NCBI RefSeq assembly: GCF_900107505.1 | Contig: NZ_FNQH01000002.1 | Location: forward strand, 248,001 to 312,000 | Reading direction: 5' to 3' | Length of the DNA stretch: 64,000 nucleotides | Origin: Trichococcus collinsii | GTDB taxonomy: Bacteria > Bacillota > Bacilli > Lactobacillales > Aerococcaceae | Shown here: in pieces, positions 33,483-43,280 of the stretch | How positions within the stretch are numbered: position 1 is the first letter of the stretch | How the letters are laid out: every line of letters begins with the position of its first letter | Translations under genes and position numbers: made by a program | The notes under the pieces: model-generated | Told to the model about the DNA's origin: nothing | Seen by the model: the letters and a program-made list of their open reading frames with translations, nothing else | The model's database searches: none

Positions 33483-34655
33483 TTATCTGATTTTGTTCAG
33501 ATAGATGCGTTTGTTGTAGTCCATCCCTTCGATGCAGATGGTTGCAGGATCTGCGTCCACATCCAGCTCGATGCTGGAACCATCGACAGGCAAAACATGG
33601 GAAAAGATATCTTCATATTCTTTGACGGTCACTTCTTTGCGTTCGGCGAACATTTTTCCGTGCTCGGCGGCAGCCAAAGCTTCTTTGAATCCATCCTGCA
33701 GCGTAGCTGCGAAGAACTCGCCGACCGCTCCGGATCCATAACTGAAGAGACCGATTTTGTCGCCCGCCTTCAAGTCGTCGGAAAGCTCCAGTAAGGACAA
33801 CAGGCTCAAATACAGGGAGCCCGTATAGATATTGCCTACGATTTTGTTGTAGACAGTGCTGGTCTGGTAATGCGCCAATAAACGTTCGCGGTCCGCTTCG
33901 GAACCTTCGTCCAGCACTTCGCGCAGAGCTTTTATGCCCATTTTCGTGTACGGCAGATGGAAACAGATTGCTTCGAAATCAGCCAATGTAGCTCCGTATT
34001 TCACTTTGAAGTCTTCCCAAACGTTCACAAAGAACGAAATGTACTGCTCATTTGAATATTTACCGTCGACAAAAGCCGTTTCCGAGTAGATGGGTCTCCA
34101 AAAATCCATCACATCAGCGGTCAGATAACTGCTCTCATTTTCCAGCGCTAGGATGCGAGGTTCCGCGCTGATGACCATGGCTACTGCACCGGCACCTTGC
34201 GTCACTTCACCAGCCGTGCCGATTCCGTAACGGGAAATGTCCGAACCGAGCACCAAGACCCGGCTTTCCGGATTCAAAGCGACGTGGCCTTTCGCCAATT
34301 GGATGCCGGCAGTGGCACCGTAGCAAGCCTGCTTTAATTCTATGCAACGGGCATGTTCCTGGATCCCCAAAAGATCATGTACGTATACGGCACCTGATTT
34401 CGAATTGTCTATGCCGGATTCCGTTCCAAAAATGACCAGGTCGATTTTCGCCAGATCCTCTTCATCGATGATCCGTAAAGCGGCATTCGCAGCGAGTGTA
34501 ACAGCATCCTGCGTGATGGGCGCGACAGCCATCTTTTCTTGCCCGATGCCGATCGTATATTTGGCCGGATCCACTCCCCTGGTCTCTGCTAATTTTTCCA
34601 TATCCACAAAGAAGTGCGGCGCATAAAAGCCAATCTTATCTATCCCAATCTTCAC
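33483..34655 (-). CDS. mvaS: Hydroxymethylglutaryl-CoA synthase (MvaS)
   Basis: The 390-residue cytosolic enzyme condenses acetyl-CoA with acetoacetyl-CoA to HMG-CoA. The catalytic triad is visible: E79 (FGTESGIDNSKS), C111 (ELKQACYGATAG) and His in CFHLPYTKMG. Numbering matches S. aureus MvaS exactly at E79 and C111. The N-terminus MKIGIDKIGFYAP is typical. It is divergent from the thiolase gene, with ~256 nt between them for promoters. Together with mvaA and the thiolase it supplies mevalonate for isoprenoids. Confidence 0.96.
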   Translation of the reverse strand: MKIGIDKIGFYAPHFFVDMEKLAETRGVDPAKYTIGIGQEKMAVAPITQDAVTLAANAALRIIDEEDLAKIDLVIFGTESGIDNSKSGAVYVHDLLGIQEHARCIELKQACYGATAGIQLAKGHVALNPESRVLVLGSDISRYGIGTAGEVTQGAGAVAMVISAEPRILALENESSYLTADVMDFWRPIYSETAFVDGKYSNEQYISFFVNVWEDFKVKYGATLADFEAICFHLPYTKMGIKALREVLDEGSEADRERLLAHYQTSTVYNKIVGNIYTGSLYLSLLSLLELSDDLKAGDKIGLFSYGSGAVGEFFAATLQDGFKEALAAAEHGKMFAERKEVTVKEYEDIFSHVLPVDGSSIELDVDADPATICIEGMDYNKRIYLNKIR

Positions 34656-34911
34656 GACAACTACCCCTTACTTTTCATATATAACTTATTTGATGCCTCT
34701 CATCCCAAATGATAGACCAGACCGCTCAAAAAAACAACCTCAGGCCACCAAATTAAAGATATCTTACAAAACCCTTATCCGCAAATTGCGCTTTGTTTGT
34801 AATTCTTTACAAATTCTTATATCATTATCAGGCCTTTGTCACGTAAAATAAGAAGTATCAAAGGTCGAAATATACAATCTACCCAAAATAACACAAAAAA
34901 GGAGAGATTTA

Positions 34912-36093
34912 ATGGAAGAAGTCGTAATTGTCAGTGCTGCCAGAACCCCAATCGGTTCATTCGGAGGCAGCCTCAAAAATTGTACCGCAGTCGATCTGGG
35001 GAAAACGGCAACGGAGGCTGCATTGAATCGAGCCGGCCTTTCCCCTGAGGAAGTCGATTCCGTCATTTTCGGGAACGTCCTGCAGGCAGGCATCGGCCAG
35101 AACACGGCGAGGCAGATCGCAGTCGCCGCCGGAATCCCTTATGAAAAAACAGCCATGACAATCAATGAAGTCTGCGGTTCCGGATTGAAAGCGATCATTC
35201 TGGCGAGCCAAGCCATCCGTCTGGGCGATGCCGAAACGGTAGTCGTCGGAGGCACTGAAAGCATGTCGCAGGCTCCCTATCTCTTGCCGAACCAACGCTG
35301 GGGCAGCAAACTCGGAGATATCAGCGCCATCGACAGCCTCGTGCACGACGGCCTGATGGATGCTTTCAATCAGCAACACATGGGCATCACGGCTGAAACG
35401 GTGGCGGAAAGATTCCAAGTGAGCCGCGAAGAGCAGGATGCTTTCGCGTTGCATTCGCAACAGAAGGCTGCCGCCGCGCAAGAAGCGGGCTACTTTAAGG
35501 AAGAAATTGCGCCTGTCATCCTCACGGACCGCAAGAACCATCAGACGGTGGTGGCCGATGATGAATATATCCGCAAAGATGTCACCATGGAGAGCTTGGG
35601 CAAATTAAGGCCTGCTTTCCAAAATAATGGCACGGTCACTGCTGGGAACTCATCCGGGATCAACGACGGAGCGGCTGCCTTTGTGCTGATGCCGAAGTCG
35701 GAGGCCGAAGCGAAAGGCATCCCTTACTTGGCCACAATCAAAGGCTATGCCGAAACCGGGATAGATCCTGCCATCATGGGCTACGCGCCTTACTATGCCA
35801 TCAAGCAAGTATTGGACAAAACCGGGCTGCTTGCAGAGGACATCGACCTCTTTGAATTGAATGAAGCGTTCGCCTCCCAGAGTATTGCCGTAATCAGGGA
35901 TTTGGGCTTGCCTGAGGGAAAAGTCAACATCAGCGGCGGAGCCATCGCCTTGGGGCATCCCATCGGTGCTTCCGGATCCCGCATTTTGGTGACTCTGCTA
36001 CATGCGTTGGAAAGGACCGATACGAAGGTCGGTCTCGCCTCCCTTTGCATTGGTGGCGGAATGGGCATCGCCATGATCGTTGAGCGCCCTTGA
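34912..36093 (+). CDS. Acetyl-CoA C-acetyltransferase (thiolase)
   Basis: The 393-residue enzyme joins two acetyl-CoA to acetoacetyl-CoA, the first step toward mevalonate. The acylated cysteine is C88 (NEVCGSGLKA), the His is in IALGHPIGASGSR and the second Cys in SLCIGGGMG. Length (~393) is that of biosynthetic thiolases; it is not fused to HMG-CoA reductase as in Enterococcus MvaE. AAGGAG lies 7 nt before the ATG. It is divergent from mvaS, so the two may share regulation. Confidence 0.95.
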   Translation: MEEVVIVSAARTPIGSFGGSLKNCTAVDLGKTATEAALNRAGLSPEEVDSVIFGNVLQAGIGQNTARQIAVAAGIPYEKTAMTINEVCGSGLKAIILASQAIRLGDAETVVVGGTESMSQAPYLLPNQRWGSKLGDISAIDSLVHDGLMDAFNQQHMGITAETVAERFQVSREEQDAFALHSQQKAAAAQEAGYFKEEIAPVILTDRKNHQTVVADDEYIRKDVTMESLGKLRPAFQNNGTVTAGNSSGINDGAAAFVLMPKSEAEAKGIPYLATIKGYAETGIDPAIMGYAPYYAIKQVLDKTGLLAEDIDLFELNEAFASQSIAVIRDLGLPEGKVNISGGAIALGHPIGASGSRILVTLLHALERTDTKVGLASLCIGGGMGIAMIVERP

Positions 36094-36195
36094 ACCTGTT
36101 TTTGGCCACACCCGCTCCCTCCCCCGTCATTTGCTTGAACGGGGGATTTTTTTCATAAAAACGTACATAAGAACAGGGCGCATTTCGATATGTTA

Positions 36196-36224
36196 TTGAG
36201 TTTTCAACGAAAATGTGGCATACT
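36196..36224 (+). promoter_or_regulatory. Candidate thrC promoter
   Basis: TTGAGT (36196) and CATACT (36219) are 17 nt apart. The -10 ends 55 nt before the GTG start. Confidence 0.55.
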
Positions 36225-36279
36225 CTTTATGAGAAATTTTTAATTTAAAAATGAGAATAATGTAGAGGAGACTGAATCC

Positions 36280-37767
36280 GTGACGACCTATCATAGCACA
36301 CGAAATGCAGAAAAAACACTGACGGCTTCACAAGCAATATTACAAGGGATAGCGCCAGACGGCGGATTGTACGTACCTGATCACATTCCGGCTTTGGACA
36401 TCGCATTGGATCGCCTTGCCGACATGACTTACCAAGAATTAGCCTACGAAGTGATGAAAAACTTTTTTGACGACTTCACTGAAGAAGAATTGAAACATTG
36501 CGTCAACGCAGCCTACGATGACAAGTTTGACGACTCAAGCATCGTCCCGTTGGTGAAAGCTGGCGGACACCACTACCTAGAACTATTCCATGGTCCGACT
36601 ATCGCGTTCAAGGATATGGCCCTTTCCATCTTGCCACACCTGTTGACGACATCAGCCAAAAAGAACGGCAGCACGAAAGAAATCGTGATTCTGACGGCAA
36701 CTTCCGGCGATACCGGAAAAGCGGCCTTGGTCGGATTTGCGGATGTTCCGAACACACGCATCATCGTCTTCTATCCTAAGAACGGTGTCAGCGCCATTCA
36801 GGAAAAACAGATGGTGACGCAAAAAGGCGATAACACTTCTGTTGTAGCCATTGATGGAAACTTCGATGACGCACAGACGAACGTCAAAAACATGTTCGGA
36901 AATACAGACTTGGCTGCACGTTTGGATGAAGCAGGATTCCAATTCTCATCAGCCAACTCCATCAACATCGGACGTTTGATTCCCCAAGTGGTCTATTACG
37001 TCTACGCTTACGGCCAAATGGTGAAACAAGGCGCCATCGCTGCCGGTGAACCGATGAACGTCGTAGTCCCTACCGGAAACTTCGGAAACATCTTAGCTGC
37101 CTACTTTGCAAAACAAATGGGCTTACCAATCCAAAGATTAATCATCGCTTCAAATGAGAACAAAGTCTTGGTCGATTTTTTTGAGACAGGCGCTTATGAT
37201 CGTAACCGCGACTTCATTTTGACAACTTCCCCATCTATGGATATCCTGGTTTCCAGCAACTTGGAACGCCTATTGTTCCTGTTGGCCAATGAGAGCGCGA
37301 CAGCTGTCCAAACTTTCATGGATCAATTGAAGGAGAATGGTCGTTATGAAGTGACGGAAGAAATGAAGGAAAAAGCAAAAGATTTCTATGCCGACTTCGC
37401 GACTGAAGAAGAAGTTAGTGCTCAGATTGCTGCGCTTTATCATGCTGAAGGCTATGTCATCGATCCCCACACAGCTGTGGCGGCGCATGTTGCCAACACT
37501 TATGTAGCTGAAACCGATGATCACACACCGATCATCATTGCGTCGACTGCCAGCCCTTATAAATTCCCGCAAGCCGTCTTAACTGCCATCGATCCTGAGT
37601 TTTCGGATGATTCCATGGAAGAAATGTTGGACCGCCTGAGAGAATTGAGCGGCGTCGCTTTCCCGGCAGCAATCGAAGAATTATTGCATGCGGAAGTTCG
37701 CCACAACACCGTTGTCGCTTCCGACGACATGCAGAAGAGTGTTGAGTCCATCCTTGGCTTGAACTGA
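36280..37767 (+). CDS. thrC: Threonine synthase
   Basis: The 495-residue PLP enzyme converts O-phosphohomoserine to threonine. The length and N-terminus (YHSTRNAEKTLTASQAI, APDGGLYVPD) mark the longer yeast/E. coli-type branch. The PLP lysine is in IAFKDMALSIL, and the phosphate loop resembles TATSGDTGKAAL. The start is GTG with GAGGAG 10 nt upstream. No hom or thrB gene is adjacent. A strong terminator follows. Confidence 0.95.
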   Translation: MTTYHSTRNAEKTLTASQAILQGIAPDGGLYVPDHIPALDIALDRLADMTYQELAYEVMKNFFDDFTEEELKHCVNAAYDDKFDDSSIVPLVKAGGHHYLELFHGPTIAFKDMALSILPHLLTTSAKKNGSTKEIVILTATSGDTGKAALVGFADVPNTRIIVFYPKNGVSAIQEKQMVTQKGDNTSVVAIDGNFDDAQTNVKNMFGNTDLAARLDEAGFQFSSANSINIGRLIPQVVYYVYAYGQMVKQGAIAAGEPMNVVVPTGNFGNILAAYFAKQMGLPIQRLIIASNENKVLVDFFETGAYDRNRDFILTTSPSMDILVSSNLERLLFLLANESATAVQTFMDQLKENGRYEVTEEMKEKAKDFYADFATEEEVSAQIAALYHAEGYVIDPHTAVAAHVANTYVAETDDHTPIIIASTASPYKFPQAVLTAIDPEFSDDSMEEMLDRLRELSGVAFPAAIEELLHAEVRHNTVVASDDMQKSVESILGLN

Positions 37768-37793
37768 TTCATAAATGATTAACTGCCTAGCTT

Positions 37794-37833
37794 AGCCGGC
37801 GGTCCGGAATGTTTCCGGGCTGCCGGCTTTTTT
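37794..37833 (+). terminator. Terminator of thrC
   Basis: AGCCGGC-GGTCCGGAA pairs with TTTCCGG-GCTGCCGGCT and is followed by TTTTT. Confidence 0.9.
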
Positions 37834-37860
37834 GCGTTTTTGGGCTAGGTTTCGTTCTGT

Positions 37861-37996
37861 CCACCGGTGAAAACAGTCTTCACCGAATCTGAGGATGCAA
37901 AAATCCGCTCTCCTCCGGCCAGCTTCTCCTCACCGGAGGTAGCGGCTAGCTTTCACTCGCAACTCCTGCCGGCCGTCCTTGGCCGGAGTTGCCGGT
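37861..37996. repeat. Tandem hairpin array D (3 units, ~51-bp period)
   Basis: Units begin at CCACCGG (37861), CCTCCGG (37912) and ACTCCTGCCGG (~37962). Unit 2 has arms CCGCT...CCTCCGG / CCGGAGG...AGCGG, and unit 3 has CAACTCC-GCCGGCC / GGCCGG-GTTG. It lies between thrC and the yaiI-family gene, after the thrC terminator. Confidence 0.75.
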
Positions 37997-38097
37997 AATA
38001 TTTCCTTCATTTCTTCGTCCAGGCATACACATCATCAAGAAATCCGCGCTGTTTTTTGGTAAAATGGAGTCAGAAAGAACCAGAATCGAGGCGCAAC

Positions 38098-38541
38098 ATG
38101 AATATATTGATTGACGGGGATGCTTGTCCCGTAAAAGACATCATCATCGAAGAAGCCATCAAACGCGAAATACCGGTCACAATCGTCACAAGCTTTGCCC
38201 ACTTTTCAAATGCGCCCCAACCAACCGGAGTGAAGACGGTCTACGTCGATTCCGGCGCGGACGCAGCCGACTTCAAAATCATCCAGCTTGCAAAAAGAGG
38301 CGATCTGCTGGTCACGCAGGACTACGGTTTGGCCTCACTCGCTTTGCCGAAGGGACTCACTGTCCTCCATCACAAAGGCTTTGCCTACGACAACAGCAAC
38401 ATGGAACGGCTGCTTGAGGACCGCTACATGAGCGCAATGGTCCGCAAAAGCGGCAAACGCACAAAAGGCCCGAAGCCATTCACGGATGCTGATCGGCATA
38501 CATTCCGGAAACTGCTCATTTCCAAGTTGCAAAAAACCTAA
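38098..38541 (+). CDS. YaiI/YqxD family (DUF188) protein
   Basis: The 147-residue protein begins [19 protein letters not shown], the family signature of YaiI/YqxD, and contains [13 protein letters not shown] and [13 protein letters not shown], in keeping with a PIN-like nuclease fold. Conserved acidic residues (D6, D8, D52-D56 region) may hold metal. The biochemical role is unproven. ATG 38098 has GAGG upstream; the frame is open to 38056 but lacks a site. It lies 26 nt before the HD hydrolase gene, so the two are probably co-transcribed. Confidence 0.9.
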   Translation: MNILIDGDACPVKDIIIEEAIKREIPVTIVTSFAHFSNAPQPTGVKTVYVDSGADAADFKIIQLAKRGDLLVTQDYGLASLALPKGLTVLHHKGFAYDNSNMERLLEDRYMSAMVRKSGKRTKGPKPFTDADRHTFRKLLISKLQKT

Positions 38542-38567
38542 CAGAATCAAGAAAGAGGTGCATCAAG

Positions 38568-39188
38568 ATGCGTAATGAAATCATTATCGAAGATGTGAAA
38601 CATGTCGTCGCAGAAAAGCTGAGGAACGAAGCTACGGGGCATGATTGGTGGCATACGCTGCGGGTCTACAACACGTCCATGGACATTGCCGAAGCGGAAG
38701 GAATAGGCGATCGCCTCATCATCGGTTTGGCGGCTCTTCTCCACGATGTCGCCGACCACAAATTCGGCTACACTGACGACGATCGCGAAGATATCATCAC
38801 CGACATCCTCAGGCCTTTCGAGCTGAGCGACTCCATCATCGAGCAGGTCATCTACATCGTGAACAACCTTTCCTTCAAGCAAGGGAAAAACAAGCATGTT
38901 TTGGAAACAATCGAAGGCCGGATCGTGCAGGATGCCGACCGCTTGGATGCGATCGGTGCAATCGGCATCGCGCGCGCATTTGCGTACGGAGGGCACAAAG
39001 ACCGGCCGCTTTATGATCCGGAGCACAGCGATGATCCGGATAGCGATACGATCGGCCACTTCCACGAAAAACTGCTCCTGCTGAAGGACGGCATGCACAC
39101 GGAAGCCGGCAAACAAAAGGCGATTGCCCGCCACGAGCGGATGGAACAGTTCCTGAAGGACTTCCATTCCGAGTGGGACGGAAAATAG
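38568..39188 (+). CDS. HD-domain phosphohydrolase (YedJ/YpgQ-like)
   Basis: The 206-residue cytosolic enzyme has the HD metal site: H in GHDWWHTLRVYN, the HD pair in AALLHDVADHKFG and the later D in VQDADRLDAIGAIGIARAF. This last motif is characteristic of the YedJ/YpgQ branch, for which nucleoside triphosphate pyrophosphohydrolase activity has been reported in Bacillus. The natural substrate here is uncertain. AAAGGTG precedes the ATG. It follows the YaiI gene closely and is closed by a terminator shared with the sugar operon. Confidence 0.88.
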   Translation: MRNEIIIEDVKHVVAEKLRNEATGHDWWHTLRVYNTSMDIAEAEGIGDRLIIGLAALLHDVADHKFGYTDDDREDIITDILRPFELSDSIIEQVIYIVNNLSFKQGKNKHVLETIEGRIVQDADRLDAIGAIGIARAFAYGGHKDRPLYDPEHSDDPDSDTIGHFHEKLLLLKDGMHTEAGKQKAIARHERMEQFLKDFHSEWDGK

Positions 39189-39198
39189 CAATCAGAAC

Positions 39199-39246
39199 AA
39201 AAAAGAGTGGCTCCAAATCAGTTCGAATGATTTGGAGCCACTCTTC
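39199..39246. terminator. Terminator between HD hydrolase and the sugar operon
   Basis: AGAGTGGCTCCAAATCA and TGATTTGGAGCCACTCT form a perfect 17-bp stem. The six-T tract is on the minus strand; the plus strand has CTTCTTC. Confidence 0.9.
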
Positions 39247-39362
39247 TTCATTAAAAATATTTCGTTACTGATTTTTGATTCAAAAAACAGAGCTATGATC
39301 ATCTTATGAGTTTTTGCGCTTCTTAAAATTATTTATCACCACTGAAATATACAATAACTTGT

Positions 39363-40334
39363 TCAGCACTTGTTCGCATTTGTTACTACTAAATAACATG
39401 CCCCAACAACGCCAGCATCGTTACCCAACTCAGCAAGCTTCAATTTAGTCGATTGCTGTACATTTGGGAAAGCAAATCCCAAAAAGTGTTTATTGACCTT
39501 TTCTAGCAAAAATTCTCCTGCGGCAGAAACGCCGCCACCGAGAATGATGGAAGACGGATTCAACAAATTGCCGATATGGCTACATGCCAGACCCAAAAAA
39601 AGGGCAAAGCGATCCACAACGATAAGCGCCAATGCATCGTCAGTTTTAGCGAAATCGAAAATCATTTTTGAAGTGATTTCCTGGCCATCATCGATCAGGC
39701 TTTTTATGGTTGAATCTCCGGCGTATTCCTCTGCGTGTTTGCGCGCTAACTTGACGACCCCGGTTGCACTGGCAACGGTCTCCAAACATCCTTTTTCCCC
39801 GCAAGTGCACTCAAAGCCCTCAGGATCGACCGTTATATGCCCGATTTCCCCGCCCGAACCGGCTGTCCCGTGGATCAGGTGCCCGTCTGCAATGATTCCT
39901 CCACCGACGCCTGTCCCTAAGGTGATGAAAACGACATCATCGTTATCCCCACCTGCACCACGCCATTTTTCTCCAAGCGCTGCGACATTTGCATCATTGT
40001 CGATGAAAAACGGTATGCCCGTTTCTTGTTCCATCGTTTCCCTTACCGGTTGCGGGGTAGTCCAATTCAGGTTAAACGCCCCAGTAACGGTTCCTTTGCT
40101 TCTATCAACCGCGCCAGGCGAACCCATGCCTATACCCAAAAAGTCTTCAGGAGTGAGTCGGTATAAGGTCAGATGATGTTTGATGGATTCGATTATGTCC
40201 GGCATTATTTTAACACCGTGGTCACGGTTATCTGTCGGGATACTCCATTTTTGGAGCACTTCCCCTTCTTCGGATAGTATGGCTAACTTCACTGAAGTTC
40301 CACCCAAATCTATTCCCATTACTTTGTTGTGCAT
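39363..40334 (-). CDS. glcK: ROK-family glucokinase
   Basis: The 323-residue kinase phosphorylates glucose with ATP. It shows the N-terminal ATP loop MGIDLGGTSVKLAIL, the ROK sugar site with catalytic Asp (FIDNDANVAALGE), the zinc motif CTCGEKGCLETVAS and GTGVGGGII. ATG 40334 is chosen (GGAGG ~9 nt upstream); the frame is open to 40367. It is the last gene of the LacI-controlled operon, where it would phosphorylate the glucose released by the GH13 enzyme. Confidence 0.93.
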   Translation of the reverse strand: MHNKVMGIDLGGTSVKLAILSEEGEVLQKWSIPTDNRDHGVKIMPDIIESIKHHLTLYRLTPEDFLGIGMGSPGAVDRSKGTVTGAFNLNWTTPQPVRETMEQETGIPFFIDNDANVAALGEKWRGAGGDNDDVVFITLGTGVGGGIIADGHLIHGTAGSGGEIGHITVDPEGFECTCGEKGCLETVASATGVVKLARKHAEEYAGDSTIKSLIDDGQEITSKMIFDFAKTDDALALIVVDRFALFLGLACSHIGNLLNPSSIILGGGVSAAGEFLLEKVNKHFLGFAFPNVQQSTKLKLAELGNDAGVVGACYLVVTNANKC

Positions 40335-40428
40335 CCCGTATTGCCTCCAAATCAGAAACTTGTTCACCTTCTACGCTGCCTGATCGCTCAACTTTTTGTA
40401 AAAAATATATTGAACGATCCGGACGTTT

Positions 40429-41496
40429 TCAACGGCTATAGCTGTATTCCCTTACGTCCATAATTTGTCCCGTCTCTGCTGCCTTAAAAATGGATTCGAT
40501 GATCTTCATCAATTGATAAACTTCTTCATTTTTGACAACAGGTTCCGACTCTCCCCTGACGACTTTAGCGAAATTCGTATAAAATGGGTCCATTTGGGTT
40601 GTCACTTTTTCAAATTTTTCTTTTATGATTGCCTCTTCAGAAGGTGGAGCCATGGTTTTTGTCAGTCCTTGGCCAGCTTTAATCGGTTTGGGCGCTACCA
40701 CAAATTCAAGTCCGCTTTGCTTCACGATTTTACCATTTAGATTCCAATCCTCTATGATAGCAGATCCTTTTGTCCCCTTTACGTACCAACGGGGAAGTTT
40801 GACATAATTGGTTGTCCCGACCTCCACAAGGGCAGTTACGCCATTTTCGAAAGTCAGATAGCTGATGAAGCCATCATCCACCTCGTCGCCCAAAATATAG
40901 CTCAAATCTGCGGCAACTTTCGCCAATGGGCTATCGATCATATACAAAAGCTGATCCAATAAATGAACGCCCCAATCCAAAAGCATACCGCCGCCATGCG
41001 CTTTCAGATGGCGCCAGTCACCCGGTATACCATTGGCCCCCTGTACACGAGATTCTATATGAAAGATTTCTCCAATTTTTCGCTTCTCGTACAAATCCTT
41101 GACCATCTGAAAATCACTATCCCAACGGCGATTTTGATGGACCATAAATACGCGGCCCATTTCCTTTGCGGTATGCATTATTTCTAACAGTTCTTCGCTG
41201 TTAAGTGTCACCGGCTTTTCGCAAATAACATGTTTTCCTGCTTCCAACGCCTGGATAGCGATCTCTTTGTGTACATCATTCGGAGTTGCAATCAATATGG
41301 TATCTGCAGAAGCATCATTCAAAGCTTCTTCTAGGCTAGCATAGGCGCTATACCCATCTGCTTCGCCAGCCTGTTGTCGGCTTTCTAAAATATCAAATAT
41401 CCCATGTAATTCAACTTCTGGATTTTCCTGAATCAACTTAGCGTGAAAACTGCCCATACCACCGTAACCAATAATCGTGACCTTTAATTTCTTCAT
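40429..41496 (-). CDS. Gfo/Idh/MocA-family sugar dehydrogenase (operon copy 2)
   Basis: The 355-residue NAD(P)-dependent oxidoreductase has a Rossmann start TIIGYGGMGSFHAKL, the active-site lysine in HVICEKPVTLN and a substrate-domain His in LLDWGVHLLDQ. The family oxidises or reduces sugar and inositol hydroxyls, often at C3. It shares only general similarity with the other copy at 43281-44387, so the two probably do different steps. It lies 15 nt after the epimerase gene and 94 nt before glcK. Confidence 0.9.
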   Translation of the reverse strand: MKKLKVTIIGYGGMGSFHAKLIQENPEVELHGIFDILESRQQAGEADGYSAYASLEEALNDASADTILIATPNDVHKEIAIQALEAGKHVICEKPVTLNSEELLEIMHTAKEMGRVFMVHQNRRWDSDFQMVKDLYEKRKIGEIFHIESRVQGANGIPGDWRHLKAHGGGMLLDWGVHLLDQLLYMIDSPLAKVAADLSYILGDEVDDGFISYLTFENGVTALVEVGTTNYVKLPRWYVKGTKGSAIIEDWNLNGKIVKQSGLEFVVAPKPIKAGQGLTKTMAPPSEEAIIKEKFEKVTTQMDPFYTNFAKVVRGESEPVVKNEEVYQLMKIIESIFKAAETGQIMDVREYSYSR

Positions 41497-41511
41497 AATT
41501 AGTCCTCTTTC

Positions 41512-42480
41512 CTACGCCCACCACATGTCCTGTGGCGTCTCTTTAATCAAAACGGATTGTAAATTCTTCACGGCTCTGTTCAATCCCTCATCGATGGACA
41601 TCAAAGGATCTTCATGTTCAATACTGACCACATAATCATAGCCATACATCCGCAAAGCGCTCATTATATCTGACCATACTTTTACATCATGACCGCACCC
41701 AACCGATCGGAACGTCCATGCTCTTGTTTTGACATCTCCATACGGTTGCATATCCAACAGACCATACATATTGATGTTATCTTGATCGAGATAGGTGTCT
41801 TTCGCATGGAAATGATGGATCGCTCCGGCATTTCCCAGAATCTTAATGGCGCCTACCGGGTCAATCCCTTGCCACCATAAATGGCTGGGATCAAGGTTCA
41901 CGCCGATTGCATCGCACGTATTTTCGCGTAATTTCAAAAGCGTATACGGTGTGTGGCATAAAAAACCGCCATGCAGTTCAATACCAATCTTTACGCCATA
42001 TTCGGTAGCCATTTTACCTATCTCTTTCCAGTAAGGGATGAGCTTATTTTCCCACTGCCATTTATAGATATCAGTATAGACTTCTGGCCATGGAATTACC
42101 GGCCAATTAGGTGCCGTCGCATCTTCACTATCCCCTGCCGTTCCGGAAAAAGTATTTACCACAGGAACGCCCATCAATGCAGCCAACTTAATGGTTTTCC
42201 TTAATATTTCATCTGCAGCTTTGGCTTCAGCAGCATCTGGAGAAATAGGATTATTGTGGCAGCTGAACGCACTGATGGTTAAGTTCCGTTTTTCTAACTC
42301 TGCTAAGTATGCTTTCCTCTTCTCTTCGCTTTCCAACAGTTCATCAGTAGGACAGTGATGGTTTCCAGGGTTGCCTCCGGTTCCAATTTCCACTGCGCTT
42401 AAACCTGCACTCTGGACTTTATCCAACATCTCTTCAAAACTTAAATTTGCAAATAATGGTGTGAATACACCTAGTTTCAT
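41512..42480 (-). CDS. Sugar phosphate isomerase/epimerase (xylose-isomerase-like TIM barrel)
   Basis: The 322-residue TIM-barrel protein starts at ATG 42480 (GAGG, 7-8 nt); an ATG at 42486 is too close to the ribosome site. Metal ligands are visible in order: Glu in VKIGIELHGG, Asp in GVNLDPSHLWW, His in IHHFHAKDTY and Glu in VVSIEHEDP. This is the AP-endonuclease-2/xylose-isomerase fold. Relatives isomerise keto-sugars or cleave 3-keto-glycosides. Its place beside two Gfo/Idh enzymes and ThuA supports a role on a keto-sugar. Confidence 0.88.
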   Translation of the reverse strand: MKLGVFTPLFANLSFEEMLDKVQSAGLSAVEIGTGGNPGNHHCPTDELLESEEKRKAYLAELEKRNLTISAFSCHNNPISPDAAEAKAADEILRKTIKLAALMGVPVVNTFSGTAGDSEDATAPNWPVIPWPEVYTDIYKWQWENKLIPYWKEIGKMATEYGVKIGIELHGGFLCHTPYTLLKLRENTCDAIGVNLDPSHLWWQGIDPVGAIKILGNAGAIHHFHAKDTYLDQDNINMYGLLDMQPYGDVKTRAWTFRSVGCGHDVKVWSDIMSALRMYGYDYVVSIEHEDPLMSIDEGLNRAVKNLQSVLIKETPQDMWWA

Positions 42481-42533
42481 ATCCATTCCTCACTCTCTTC
42501 ATTTCATGATTTATCAGCCTTAATCGTCTTTTT

Positions 42534-43265
42534 TTATACGAGTCGTTGTCTATTTTTTAGTTCTTCCAATGCTTGACTGTTCCCGTAAGCGGGATAGGCA
42601 TGCTTTGGTGGTTTGCACCAATCAATCCCGTTTTTAATGACTTGTTGAATCTCTGTGTTGTAGTAGGTCGGATAAGTCTCATGACCCGGTTGAAAATAAA
42701 AAATCTTTCCGTTTCCGCGTCTGTAAGTTAATCCGCTGCGGAATATATTCCCGCCTTCATACCACCCGACAAAAATTAACTCATCTGGCGTCGGCACATC
42801 AAAGTGCTCGCCGTACATCTCTTCTCTTTCCAACTCGATGTATTCGCCGATTCCAGCAGCTATGGGATGGCTTGGGTTCACTACCCAAATCCGCTCTTTT
42901 TCTTCGGCTTCGCGCCATTTTAGGTCGCAACTCGTGCCCATCAATTTCATAAAAATTTTGGACATATGCGCCGAGTGCAAAACAACCAAACCCATTCCTT
43001 TTAAAACATGTTCATGGACGCGGTTGACTACTTCATCTACTACTTCGTCATGGGCAAGATGACCCCACCAAACAAGAACATCTGTTTCAGCCAACGCCTC
43101 TTCCGTCAATCCGTGCTCCGGTTCATCTAAGGTCGCTGTCTTGACATCCAAACCCGATGACTTCAAAAAGCTTTCAATTTGTCCGTGTATCCCATTCGGG
43201 TAAACTTTTGCTACAGCTTCATCCGTTTTTTCATGCCGATACTCGTTCCATACCGTTACTTTCAT
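42534..43265 (-). CDS. ThuA-domain protein
   Basis: The 243-residue protein has the class-I-glutamine-amidotransferase-like ThuA fold: [16 protein letters not shown] at the N-terminus, [29 protein letters not shown] and [13 protein letters not shown]. In Sinorhizobium, thuA and thuB serve trehalose, maltitol and sucrose breakdown through 3-keto-sugars. Here it sits between two Gfo/Idh genes, which agrees with that pathway. The exact reaction remains open. Confidence 0.9.
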   Translation of the reverse strand: MKVTVWNEYRHEKTDEAVAKVYPNGIHGQIESFLKSSGLDVKTATLDEPEHGLTEEALAETDVLVWWGHLAHDEVVDEVVNRVHEHVLKGMGLVVLHSAHMSKIFMKLMGTSCDLKWREAEEKERIWVVNPSHPIAAGIGEYIELEREEMYGEHFDVPTPDELIFVGWYEGGNIFRSGLTYRRGNGKIFYFQPGHETYPTYYNTEIQQVIKNGIDWCKPPKHAYPAYGNSQALEELKNRQRLV

Positions 43266-43280
43266 TCAATTATCCCCTCT

